From CAZCTC01 sp964501335 (GTDB lineage: Bacteria > Chloroflexota > Anaerolineae > B4-G1 > SLSP01), in the NCBI GenBank assembly GCA_964501335.1, contig CAZCTC010000074.1:1-38012 (forward strand): DNA of 38,012 nt, given 5' to 3'. The notes under the pieces were generated by a model, which did no database searches, was not told where the DNA came from, and saw nothing but the letters and a program-made list of their open reading frames with translations. Numbering within the stretch: position 1 is the stretch's first letter; the number at the start of each line of letters is the position of its first letter. The position numbers and the translations under genes were made by a program. Positions 17,201 to 23,764 of this stretch are shown piece after piece.

Positions 17201-17399
17201 GGACCCGATCCCGAGCCAGCAACGCCGGCACATCCACCGCCGGCAACTCCAACACAGCCACCTGATCCAGAGAAGGCCCTCCGTCTCCCCCCGACGGAGG
17301 CAGCGGCGTCTGAGCCAGAATCGGCATCACCCCCCCCCACAAACCCAACACCAGCAACACCCCAATCCCCGCCACTCTTATTCCATACTTCAACAACAT
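14208..17399 (-). CDS. secreted lysyl-endopeptidase-like serine protease with P and PKD domains
   Basis: A 1063-residue secreted protease. The signal peptide ends near residue 30 (PILAQ). After a propeptide-like region, the S1-type domain (about 190-456) has His253 in TAYHCG, Asp308 in TDFTLIEL and Ser393 in GSSGSP. It closely resembles Achromobacter lysyl endopeptidase, including GQLHGG and the stretch SRLSDWLDP. Asp419 in SSDWYGR sits where that enzyme has its lysine-binding Asp, so cleavage after Lys is predicted. A fibronectin-like region, a proprotein-convertase P-type beta-sandwich (about 680-815, YCRISNLAVPDN onward) and three PKD domains (about 820-1050, each with SWDFGDGG or SWMFGDG) follow. 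The protein ends VYLPLVLRSAP. The start at 17399 has GGGAGG just upstream. Confidence 0.92.
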   Translation of the reverse strand: MLLKYGIRVAGIGVLLVLGLWGGVMPILAQTPLPPSGGDGGPSLDQVAVLELPAVDVPALLARDRVRARLDVPARFATPLKTAITPANGGSWETLNDGSRLWRLRIHGAGARSLNLGFTRYRMSVGGELRIYDPAQLEVIGPFTAADNESHGQLWTPMVDGEEVVVELRLPKGEALPDLELGVVNYGYNSLENALALYTGSCNEDVVCPDGDAWRDEIRSVGAVTVYGVDICSGALINNTAEDRKPYFLTAYHCGIDAGNAATAVVYWNYQNSFCRTPGSGLSGMAGDGQRTQFNTGAIWRAAYDGTDFTLIELDDPIEPSYDPYWVGWDRSPGNFVGAVGIHHPNVEEKRISIDTHALQITTYRENTVPGDGTHLRITDWDTGTTEIGSSGSPLFNMQHRLIGQLHGGLAACGNNSSDWYGRFAISWTGGEAVTSRLSDWLDPLGRDATTLDGRNWAAGFHATINPNRVGICRGQPAVYAIETTGVVSEALAFDVIGEPAGAAVTFDPVQIVPPGITAMTVSNTGSLVAGTYVLTALVASSSESMPLKATLNVFAAVPGGTTLSSPADNSFNLTPTPLLSWNGIAAAQGYRVEIARDAQFNGVVYSAFVDGESHWVSTPLEANTAYYWRVIPYNACGWGSPTPAFVFRTDNRYCRISNLAVPDNVLTGITDTLVVTGSSLVADLNVYVEILHPYLSDLNVKLQRATGTSTTTVTLLDPVSCSYDDIQVTLDDEAAQSVVGQCNNSVPSINGVFQPYEPLAAFDGGKFAGSWRLTVADNSSEGTGVLVRWCLIPTVIWGAAPVADFSPRAVTMVEDRVISFTNLTTGTAPVTYSWDFGDGGLSLSQNPVYTYTQAGFYTVTLTAFNEYGVATATGRITVTPGVAPVADFSPREESLAIGTEVTFTNLTVGTAPLTYSWDFGDGGSSEAVNPTHTYGELGGYTVTLRAVNAYGVGTATGRITVTPASFAPIAAFSVTPTVGMVGEPVTFTNETIGTLPISYSWMFGDGFSSPVTDPVHIYSEPATYTVSLRATNALGQGIITHTVVVVAHWRWVYLPLVLRSAP

Positions 17400-17479
17400 A
17401 AAACCTCCCGTCTTAAAAATAGGCCGCCCCCTAAAATCTTTCCAAGTCGACCAACTCTGCATTAAATTTAGATCTATCC

Positions 17480-17610
17480 TAAAAACAGGGCTCTATAGTC
17501 TTGTAACGTCCCGCAAATGATCTTTTTCCGGTCAAATACGACGCACTGGGCAGGAAGAGAGGGTTTGTTTTTTAGGGAATTTGCACGCCTCAGAAGGCGT
17601 GCAAATTCCC
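17480..17610 (+). repeat. composite intergenic repeat with 16-bp hairpin, copy B
   Basis: Includes the exact 20-mer at 17500-17519 shared with copy A, then ACGACGCACTGG, GGAAGAGAGGG with a T-run, and a perfect hairpin at 17575-17610 (GGGAATTTGCACGCCT, loop CAGA, complement). It lies upstream of the protease gene, and 164 nt below the stop of the TPR gene on the same strand. Confidence 0.87.
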
Positions 17611-17773
17611 CCATCCCCTTTTTGTCGCATTGCGTTAACAGACTCCTTCTTAAACCCTGAAAGGGTGGTTCAGGTAAGCCTGGGATGAAATCCCAGGAAA
17701 CCGCGCTGACAAACCATTTTCATCTTTCAAGGTGCCGCCCCGACAACACACGCACTCCCCCTCTCCCGCACAC
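17611..17773. other. intergenic stretch with TTTTCATCTTTC module
   Basis: Contains TTAAACCCTGAAAGGGTGG-like repeat sequence and a diverged copy of the TTTTCATCCTTCGGGGTG module near 17715-17739. No gene or clear promoter was seen. Confidence 0.5.
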
Positions 17774-20107
17774 TCACTCCCGACAATTCCATTGACCGTC
17801 ACGGCAGATCAACGCCCCCTCATTGACCCACCCCATCAACGCCTCCCACAATTTCTCCGCCTGCGCCGGGAAAGTCTGAGTAGCCACCGCCTTCATCCCA
17901 CTCTGCGGCACCCCGGGAATCTGGATCTCTTTCATCAAACGCACCGTACCACCCTGCTCATCCAATATCACCCTCACAATCAACTCGGGACGGGATGCCA
18001 GCTGTAACACAGCCCCCGGCTTGCTGGTCACATTCGTCTTGCCGTCGGCCCCCTTGGAAAACTCCGTCATATTCTCCACGGCAGCATTCCAGCCTCCCCG
18101 CCCACTGTGAGCCGTCGCAAAAGCCTCCAAAATACGGCAGGCTTCATCCAGGGAACTCAAAGCCCCTCGCTGCGGAGTCACCGGAGCAGCCGTCGGCCCG
18201 ACAGAGCCAGCCAGCACGCGCTTCACCGCCGCCGCCGGATCGCTGAGCACAAACGTAATAAACGGCTGACTCAAATCCACCGCCAGACTCGTCTCACGCA
18301 CAATCTGTAAAAGGTGCGGAAAATTCTGCGGAAACTCACTACAGAAATTCTGCAAAGCATTGACGACAATCGGGCTTTCAGGTTGCAGCCGCTCTGCCCG
18401 ACTCAAACAAAGCAATTGTGCCGGAGTCTCTTCCATAATTCCGGCCATACTGACCAGCGGCTCAAAATAATTGGGATTCAAATACAACGCCAGCTTATAA
18501 CATAAAATAGCCAGATCAAACTTCTGAAGCTTCTTGTAAATCGTCCCCAGATTGCAAAACGCCGTCTGAATCCCCGCACCCGGCGTCCCATCGGCCCGCA
18601 ATCCCTGCTGAATTTCCCGACAATAATACATAGCCGCCGCATCAAAACGCCCCGCAAACCGATGCAGACGGCCGATCTGAGTCAACAACCCGGTCGCCGC
18701 TCCATGCTGCGCCACCCGCTGCTCCAGCACCCGAATCAGACCATCCACCGTCTCCAAAGTCGGCTGCTGCCAGGTAGAATAGGCATACACAGAAGCCCCT
18801 TCCACCCCCCACCAATCCAGCACATACGCCTCATAGACAAAAGGAGTCGGCTCACGTTTCGGCTTGCTGAACAACCCCCCTTTGGCCTCCTCTACCACCA
18901 CCGAAAACCGTCGATTGCCCGCATTGAGCGCCCCAAATTCGCCCCGCTGAGCATCGGAAAGCGGTGTCATCGTCAACATTTTGCCTGGAAGAATATCCGA
19001 CATCATCCATTCCAGCCGAAAATCTGCATTTTGAGATCGGGGCGCATTAGGATTCTCAAACTGCCGCATCAATTCAAAACTGACCGGGAACGGCAGCAGG
19101 GAAAAATACCGCAGGAAATCCACGGCCGTCTCCAGATTCCCGGCCGTCGCCACAAACAACAGCTCCGGAGCTCCCCGCTCGACACTCTTATGAGGAACGA
19201 TCTTACTGAAAAGCTGAGGCAACGCCCGAAAAGAAGTCGGAACGGGCCGTATCGGTTGCGGCTTCGCCTGGAGAGACGTCGTATATTTCTGCAACGCAAG
19301 ACCGAGCCCCTGTCGCAGCTGTCCCAAAAGCTGTTGATCGCGGGCCAGATCAGCATGCCCCGCCTTTTGCTCGATCTCCACCACCAGACTTAACGCGGCC
19401 AACGCCTGGAGATCCCGTCCCAAATTGGCCTGGGCCTGAGCCATCCATTGCGCCGCCGTAATCTGATCGTTGACCCGTTCTCGCTGTTGAGCAAATTGCA
19501 GAAATCCCTGCGAGACCTCCAACAACCGGGGCCACTCTTTTCGCCTCTGCGCATGGTATCCCTGGTAATACCAGATACGCGCCATCCCCTCCACATTATT
19601 CAACTGCTGATGCCCATTCTGAGCCTGCCCATAATACAGCTGCGCCGAATCCATCCGCCCCGTATTTTCATACACCAACGCAATCGACTCATACAGAGTG
19701 GACAGCGCCGCCACCGGCTCAAACCCGTCGGCCACCACCACCCTCAAATCGTGAGGCACCGCCTGCATCCACTGCCGCACCTCAGCCTGCATCGACTCAT
19801 CCGAAACGCCCTGCCGCTGACGCGCCAGAGCCACCGACCGCAGCGCCATCTCCACCAAACCGTAAAAACGCAGCGCCTCATCCCATTCATGGCGATTCGC
19901 ATGGCAGAAACCGATTCCCATCCAGATCGTGGAAAGTTGATGAATGTAGAGCGGGATTCCCAGCTGCTTCGCCAGATCGAAAACGCTTTGATAAGCAGCC
20001 AACGCCTCCGCCGACTGCCCCTTGACCTCCAATTCATTGGCCAGCTCGATTTTCTTATCTACCTGCAACATCGCCAGCTGAAAATCATTCATCCCATCCA
20101 TCGTCAT
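17774..20107 (-). CDS. tetratricopeptide-repeat protein, cytoplasmic, unknown function
   Basis: A 777-residue protein without signal peptide or membrane helix. The N-terminal third (about 10-270) is a chain of helical TPR-like repeats (KGQSAEALAAYQSVFDLAKQ, HEWDEALRFYGLVEMAL). The middle (about 300-470) is an unassigned alpha/beta region with DWWGVEGASVYAYSTW. A second TPR set (about 475-600) contains GTIYKKLQKFDLAILCYKLALYLNPN. The last 140 residues form a third, small domain ending ICRDGQWNCRE. TPRs bind proteins, so a scaffold or regulatory role is likely, but no partner is evident from neighbours. The start at 20107 has GGAGG 8 nt upstream. Confidence 0.82.
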   Translation of the reverse strand: MTMDGMNDFQLAMLQVDKKIELANELEVKGQSAEALAAYQSVFDLAKQLGIPLYIHQLSTIWMGIGFCHANRHEWDEALRFYGLVEMALRSVALARQRQGVSDESMQAEVRQWMQAVPHDLRVVVADGFEPVAALSTLYESIALVYENTGRMDSAQLYYGQAQNGHQQLNNVEGMARIWYYQGYHAQRRKEWPRLLEVSQGFLQFAQQRERVNDQITAAQWMAQAQANLGRDLQALAALSLVVEIEQKAGHADLARDQQLLGQLRQGLGLALQKYTTSLQAKPQPIRPVPTSFRALPQLFSKIVPHKSVERGAPELLFVATAGNLETAVDFLRYFSLLPFPVSFELMRQFENPNAPRSQNADFRLEWMMSDILPGKMLTMTPLSDAQRGEFGALNAGNRRFSVVVEEAKGGLFSKPKREPTPFVYEAYVLDWWGVEGASVYAYSTWQQPTLETVDGLIRVLEQRVAQHGAATGLLTQIGRLHRFAGRFDAAAMYYCREIQQGLRADGTPGAGIQTAFCNLGTIYKKLQKFDLAILCYKLALYLNPNYFEPLVSMAGIMEETPAQLLCLSRAERLQPESPIVVNALQNFCSEFPQNFPHLLQIVRETSLAVDLSQPFITFVLSDPAAAVKRVLAGSVGPTAAPVTPQRGALSSLDEACRILEAFATAHSGRGGWNAAVENMTEFSKGADGKTNVTSKPGAVLQLASRPELIVRVILDEQGGTVRLMKEIQIPGVPQSGMKAVATQTFPAQAEKLWEALMGWVNEGALICRDGQWNCRE

Positions 20108-20129
20108 CGCCCATTCCTCCTTTTTCCGG

Positions 20130-20391
20130 TTCTGTCTTGAAAATAGCTCCGTCTAAGGTGCGACGCACTTTCGATCCATAGAACCGTCGATTCAAACGGC
20201 TCCACGTTGGAACAATTCCCTTATCCTTGCAAAAACACAGTGCGTTGCACCTCTTTGGAAAATCCTCCTCACCCGCACAAGGCCCCTCTCCTGTAAGTTG
20301 CGCCGCGCAGGATAGGGAGAGAGTTTTTTGTTGATGTTTTGGTGCGCCTCAGAAGGCGCACCAAAACATGTCCCTTTTCCAGAGCCGCCCC
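20130..20391 (+). repeat. composite intergenic repeat with 16-bp hairpin, copy D
   Basis: Starts with TTCTGTCTTGAAAATAG (20130-20146), contains GCGCCGCGCAGG and a GGGAGAGAG plus T-run leader, and has a perfect hairpin at 20334-20369 (ATGTTTTGGTGCGCCT, loop CAGA, complement). It ends with CCCTTTTCCAGAGCCGCCCC (20372-20391), the start of the 68-bp unit. The leader is more diverged than in copies A and B. Confidence 0.8.
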
Positions 20392-20408
20392 TACGCGAAC
20401 ACCGCCAA

Positions 20409-20437
20409 TGTAGAGGCGGGATCACCCCGCCCCTACA
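20409..20437. repeat. GC-rich palindromic repeat
   Basis: TGTAGAGGCGGG pairs with CCCGCCCCTACA across a 5-nt loop, with one mismatch. It is a dispersed-repeat type, next to another palindrome at 20451. Confidence 0.7.
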
Positions 20438-20450
20438 AAAACAATCCCCC

Positions 20451-20476
20451 GTAGGGGTACCCCTTGTGGGTACCCC
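20451..20476. repeat. GTAGGGG-type dispersed palindromic repeat, second copy
   Basis: GTAGGGGTACCCC, TTGT, GGGTACCCC. It is a partner of the copy at 1586-1610 with compensating changes in both arms. A diverged TTTTCATCCTTC module follows at about 20493. Confidence 0.7.
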
Positions 20477-20653
20477 ATCCTGACGAATCGTCTATTTTCA
20501 TCCTTCAGGACGCCCCCCTCCGCTCCTCCTTTTTGCAGAATAAGCCAAATTTCAGGAAAGACAAATACGATCTGAGCAGTTACCCGAAAAGCACGAAGAA
20601 AAAATCTGTTTTTGCGGGATGCTAAAAATGCTCACCGCCCGGGTAACAACAAT

Positions 20654-20689
20654 ATGGCTTCGCGCGCTTCAGAAAGCGCGCGAAGCCAT
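20654..20689. repeat. 16-bp hairpin with CAGA loop, downstream of the beta-helix lipoprotein
   Basis: Perfect stem ATGGCTTCGCGCGCTT with its complement and loop CAGA, 51 nt past the stop at 20740. It could serve as the terminator of that minus-strand gene, but no T-run directly follows on that strand. Confidence 0.87.
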
Positions 20690-20739
20690 AAATAACTTTT
20701 TACCGAACCAAAACCATGTGCGGGACACACACCTGCTGT

Positions 20740-22320
20740 CTACTTCTTTGGCATCAAGGTCCCTCCTCCATTTAAGGCATAGCTCTTCTGCCCCAGCGCA
20801 GAACAGGCTGCGGAATCGTAATAAACTGTGTGACCATTGCCGATAATATTGTTGATCGTCGTCCCACTGATCCCCGCAGAGTCGGTCAGACAGGTCAGAT
20901 ACGAATCCGCCGTCACCGTCCACTTGCTGGTACCGTCCAGAGTCAAAGCAACCGACTTCGCGCTGTTCTCCGCATTGATGGCCCCTTCCAGCGTCGACCC
21001 GTTCTTCAAAGAAATCGCCAGCGTACTGATCGCATCCGCCACCATATTGCCCTTCAGACTCTGCGCATCGGCCACCAAATCCACATTGCCGCCGTTCGAT
21101 CCGCTCGTTCCCCAGCGATCCTGCCCCGCCGCCTTGACCAGAATCCCCGAGGTCGCCTTCACCGACACCTGCTTCAACGTAATATACCCCGTGCTGTTGG
21201 TCACGTAGAACAACGGCCCGTTGGCGGTATAATCCAACGTTCCCCCGGTCATGGTAAAAATACCATCCGCGCCTTCCGCATCGCCGGAAAAACTCTGGTA
21301 GATCATCACCCCCCACTTATCCGCCTTGCTCGACGTGGCATTCGTATTGTTCAAAATTACCGAGTTGGAACCTTCAATAACCGCCACCTCGGAGCCCGTC
21401 GAATTGCAGGTATGATCCGAAATATTCAATACCCCGGTTGAATAATAGCAGGGAGAATCCGCCCCCGAAGTCGTCACGCTGCCGCCCTTTGCCGTAATCG
21501 TGCCGCTGCCGCGATCGGTAGCGATCGGCGCCGAATGCGGTCCCGCGGTATTCATCACCACATCGGTCAGATTCATCGCTCCGCCCAACGTCACCATCAC
21601 CCCATGCCCGCCATCGCCGCTCGCCGTAATACTCACCCCCGAAAGATTCACCACCGAGCCCTCCCCCGTCGCAAAAGCGCCGTTGGCCCCCCGCCCCGTC
21701 GTATCGATCTTCCCACCGGTAATCTCGACCCGACTGCCCGACGTCGCCAGCACACCGGCGTTCAAACCATAAAAGCTGCTGTTTTCATCCGAAGAACTGT
21801 CGCCGCTGGTCTTGATCGTCGGACTGTTCAAGGTCACGACCGCCCCATTGATGGCATAAACAGCCGATTGATCCGCATTGCCGGCCACATAAGTCTGATT
21901 CGATTGACTCTCCTGCTTACCGTCCACGGTATAAGCACCCGTCGCCGTCGCCAGTCCCGTTTCCTCACTCGAAGCACCCGATCCGCCCGGAGCCCCGCCC
22001 GCTGGAGGCTGCCCGCCTGCCGGAGGCTGCCCGCCTGCCGGAGGCTGCCCGCCCGCCGGAGGCTGCCCGCCCGCCGGAGGCGTAGCCTGCGCCTGCATAT
22101 CAGTTGGAGGATTCCCCTGCGGAGCCGGAGTTCCCGACGCATCGGCCGGAGGATTCCCCTGCGGAACCTCTGCCGCCGGTGTAGCCCCATTGCCCGAAGG
22201 ATCGGTCAAAACCATCGTCGCCACAGGCTCAACTGAGGGCATCGGAGTGTTTGTTCCACCTGTACACGCACTCATCAACAACATTAAAACCGCCGACAAA
22301 ACCAAAACCATCTTTTTCAT
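20740..22320 (-). CDS. beta-helix-like lipoprotein
   Basis: A 526-residue predicted lipoprotein with lipobox Cys19 (MSAC). A low-complexity segment with five PPAGG units (DNA about 21996-22082, nearly identical 18-bp repeats) links the anchor to a long Gly/Ser/Thr/Asn-rich domain (about 140-526). Its repeated short strands, such as SRVEITGGKIDTTG, GSVVNLSGVSITASG and GAMNLTDVVMNTAG, suggest a right-handed beta-helix, as in surface adhesins or polysaccharide-binding proteins. No catalytic residues are recognisable. The last codons (MPKK, TAG) overlap a dispersed repeat at 20733-20752. The ATG at 22320 has GGGGGAG 5 nt upstream; the open frame to 22377 is an artefact. It is divergent from the mannosyltransferase gene. 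Confidence 0.82.
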   Translation of the reverse strand: MKKMVLVLSAVLMLLMSACTGGTNTPMPSVEPVATMVLTDPSGNGATPAAEVPQGNPPADASGTPAPQGNPPTDMQAQATPPAGGQPPAGGQPPAGGQPPAGGQPPAGGAPGGSGASSEETGLATATGAYTVDGKQESQSNQTYVAGNADQSAVYAINGAVVTLNSPTIKTSGDSSSDENSSFYGLNAGVLATSGSRVEITGGKIDTTGRGANGAFATGEGSVVNLSGVSITASGDGGHGVMVTLGGAMNLTDVVMNTAGPHSAPIATDRGSGTITAKGGSVTTSGADSPCYYSTGVLNISDHTCNSTGSEVAVIEGSNSVILNNTNATSSKADKWGVMIYQSFSGDAEGADGIFTMTGGTLDYTANGPLFYVTNSTGYITLKQVSVKATSGILVKAAGQDRWGTSGSNGGNVDLVADAQSLKGNMVADAISTLAISLKNGSTLEGAINAENSAKSVALTLDGTSKWTVTADSYLTCLTDSAGISGTTINNIIGNGHTVYYDSAACSALGQKSYALNGGGTLMPKK

Positions 22321-22377
22321 CTCAACTCCCCCCATAAAATAAATTTTTCTCAAGAACCGAAATCCCGCTCCCTTCAC

Positions 22378-22399
22378 AATTTCAGTTTAAAATTTCAGT
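22378..22399. repeat. direct repeat AATTTCAGT between divergent genes
   Basis: Two exact AATTTCAGT copies at 22378-22386 and 22391-22399, 13 bp apart, in the shared upstream region of two divergent genes. CTGAGAAT also occurs twice nearby (about 22400 and 22433). It could be a regulator site; nothing else supports this. Confidence 0.35.
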
Positions 22400-22429
22400 C
22401 TGAGAATTCACCAAGATTTCATTGAGAAA

Positions 22430-22458
22430 TTGCTGAGAATCACTCTCAAAAGTATAAT
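22430..22458 (+). promoter_or_regulatory. promoter of the PIG-V-like gene
   Basis: TATAAT at 22453-22458 matches the -10 consensus fully, with TTGCTG at 22430-22435 separated by 17 nt as a weak -35. The gene starts at 22489. Confidence 0.55.
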
Positions 22459-22488
22459 GAATCAACTCATTGTTATCGGCGGTGCATA

Positions 22489-23709
22489 ATGCCAAAATCC
22501 CTTCTTAAAATCCTGAAATCCCCGGAAACCCGCACCATGCTGGGAACATGGCTCTTCCTACGCCTCCTCACCCAACTGATCGCCATCATCGCCTCCGTCA
22601 TCAAACCCCAAAGCCCGCTCGAACAAAACTATCCTGCCGTCTGGCCGCCCTTCACCCCATTTGCCGCCTGGCTGAACCGCCTTCTGCTCCAGCCCTGGAA
22701 CCGTTGGGACGTAGAATGGTATCTGAAAATTGTCTCCGAGGGCTACCACCCCACCAACGGCACTGCCCAGTTTCATCCCCTCTACCCCTGGGTGAGCACC
22801 CCTCTCGCCCGGCTGGGAATTGATCCCCTGCTCAGCCTCTCCCTGGTCGGCATGATCTGCGGGCTGCTCTTCCTGCTGGTCTTTCAACAACTCGCCCGCC
22901 TGGACCAATCCCCCGACCAGATCCAAAACAGCACCCTTTCGCTACTTTTCTTTCCTTTGACTTTCATCCTCTTCATTCCCTACTCCGAACCCCTCTTTCT
23001 GCTCTGCGCCGGCCTCTGCCTGCTCCTGGCCCGCCGCAAAAACTGGTGGCTCGCCGGCTTGACCGGGGGACTGGCAGCATTGACCCGCCAGCAAGGAATT
23101 CTGTTGCTCCTTCCGCTGGCCTGGGAAATCTGGGAAACTGCGGGATACAATCTCAAAGCGGTTCTGAAAAATCGGTCCGGCCTGATCGGCCTCGCCCTGA
23201 TTCCTCTGGGGACTTTTTTGTGGCTTCTCTATCGGTGGTTACTCTTAGGGGATCTCAATCCGGATTTCAGCAGCCTGAACGGATTGATCTATTCGGTCGC
23301 CATCTCGCCCAGCGCCGCCCGGGTCGTGGAAATCCAGAAATTCGTCCCCCCCTGGGAGACCCTCTGGATTGCCGGCAACATGGCCTTCACCCAACTGGAT
23401 GCCGACCTGGCGCTGAATCTGATCATGGCCTTCTGGTTCGTCGGCCTGACTCTGATCGCCTGGCCCAACATGCAGACCAGCGACCGCATCTACGTCGTCG
23501 CAACCATTCTACTAAGCTTCAGCTACTACACCGGCCCCATCCATCCCTGCATGGGATTGCCGCGGCACCTCATCCTGGGCTTCCCGGTCTTCCTCGGCCT
23601 GGGAGCCAGGCTCCGACGCCCCTGGCAACGCCTGCTCATCATCGGCCTGGGATTCGCCGGTCTCCTCATCCTGACAATGTTCTTCGGCCTCCACGGCTGG
23701 GTCCCCTGA
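22489..23709 (+). CDS. PIG-V-like membrane mannosyltransferase
   Basis: A 406-residue polytopic membrane protein resembling the PIG-V family, whose eukaryotic members add mannose from a lipid-linked donor. The hallmark loop RWDVEWYLKIVSEGY (about 72-86) matches the family pattern R-W-D-x-x-x-Y, with the acid typical of GT-C enzymes. It is followed by FHPLYPW and, later, TRQQGIL. About ten hydrophobic helices follow the loop. Bacterial members are thought to transfer a sugar to a lipid or surface protein; donor and acceptor are unknown. It stands alone, with its own promoter, opposite the beta-helix lipoprotein, which makes glycosylation of surface proteins a reasonable but untested idea. The ribosome site is weak. 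Confidence 0.82.
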   Translation: MPKSLLKILKSPETRTMLGTWLFLRLLTQLIAIIASVIKPQSPLEQNYPAVWPPFTPFAAWLNRLLLQPWNRWDVEWYLKIVSEGYHPTNGTAQFHPLYPWVSTPLARLGIDPLLSLSLVGMICGLLFLLVFQQLARLDQSPDQIQNSTLSLLFFPLTFILFIPYSEPLFLLCAGLCLLLARRKNWWLAGLTGGLAALTRQQGILLLLPLAWEIWETAGYNLKAVLKNRSGLIGLALIPLGTFLWLLYRWLLLGDLNPDFSSLNGLIYSVAISPSAARVVEIQKFVPPWETLWIAGNMAFTQLDADLALNLIMAFWFVGLTLIAWPNMQTSDRIYVVATILLSFSYYTGPIHPCMGLPRHLILGFPVFLGLGARLRRPWQRLLIIGLGFAGLLILTMFFGLHGWVP

Positions 23710-23720
23710 ATTTCGAACAT

Positions 23721-23755
23721 ATTAAAACGCGCCGGCAAAGCCGGCGCGTTTTAAT
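23721..23755. terminator. 16-bp hairpin between convergent genes
   Basis: ATTAAAACGCGCCGGC with its exact complement and a 3-nt AAA loop. It lies 11 nt after the stop of the plus-strand mannosyltransferase and 9 nt after the stop of the minus-strand VWA gene, and the outer stem gives T-rich ends in both directions, so a bidirectional terminator is likely. Confidence 0.75.
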
Positions 23756-23764
23756 GCAAACACA

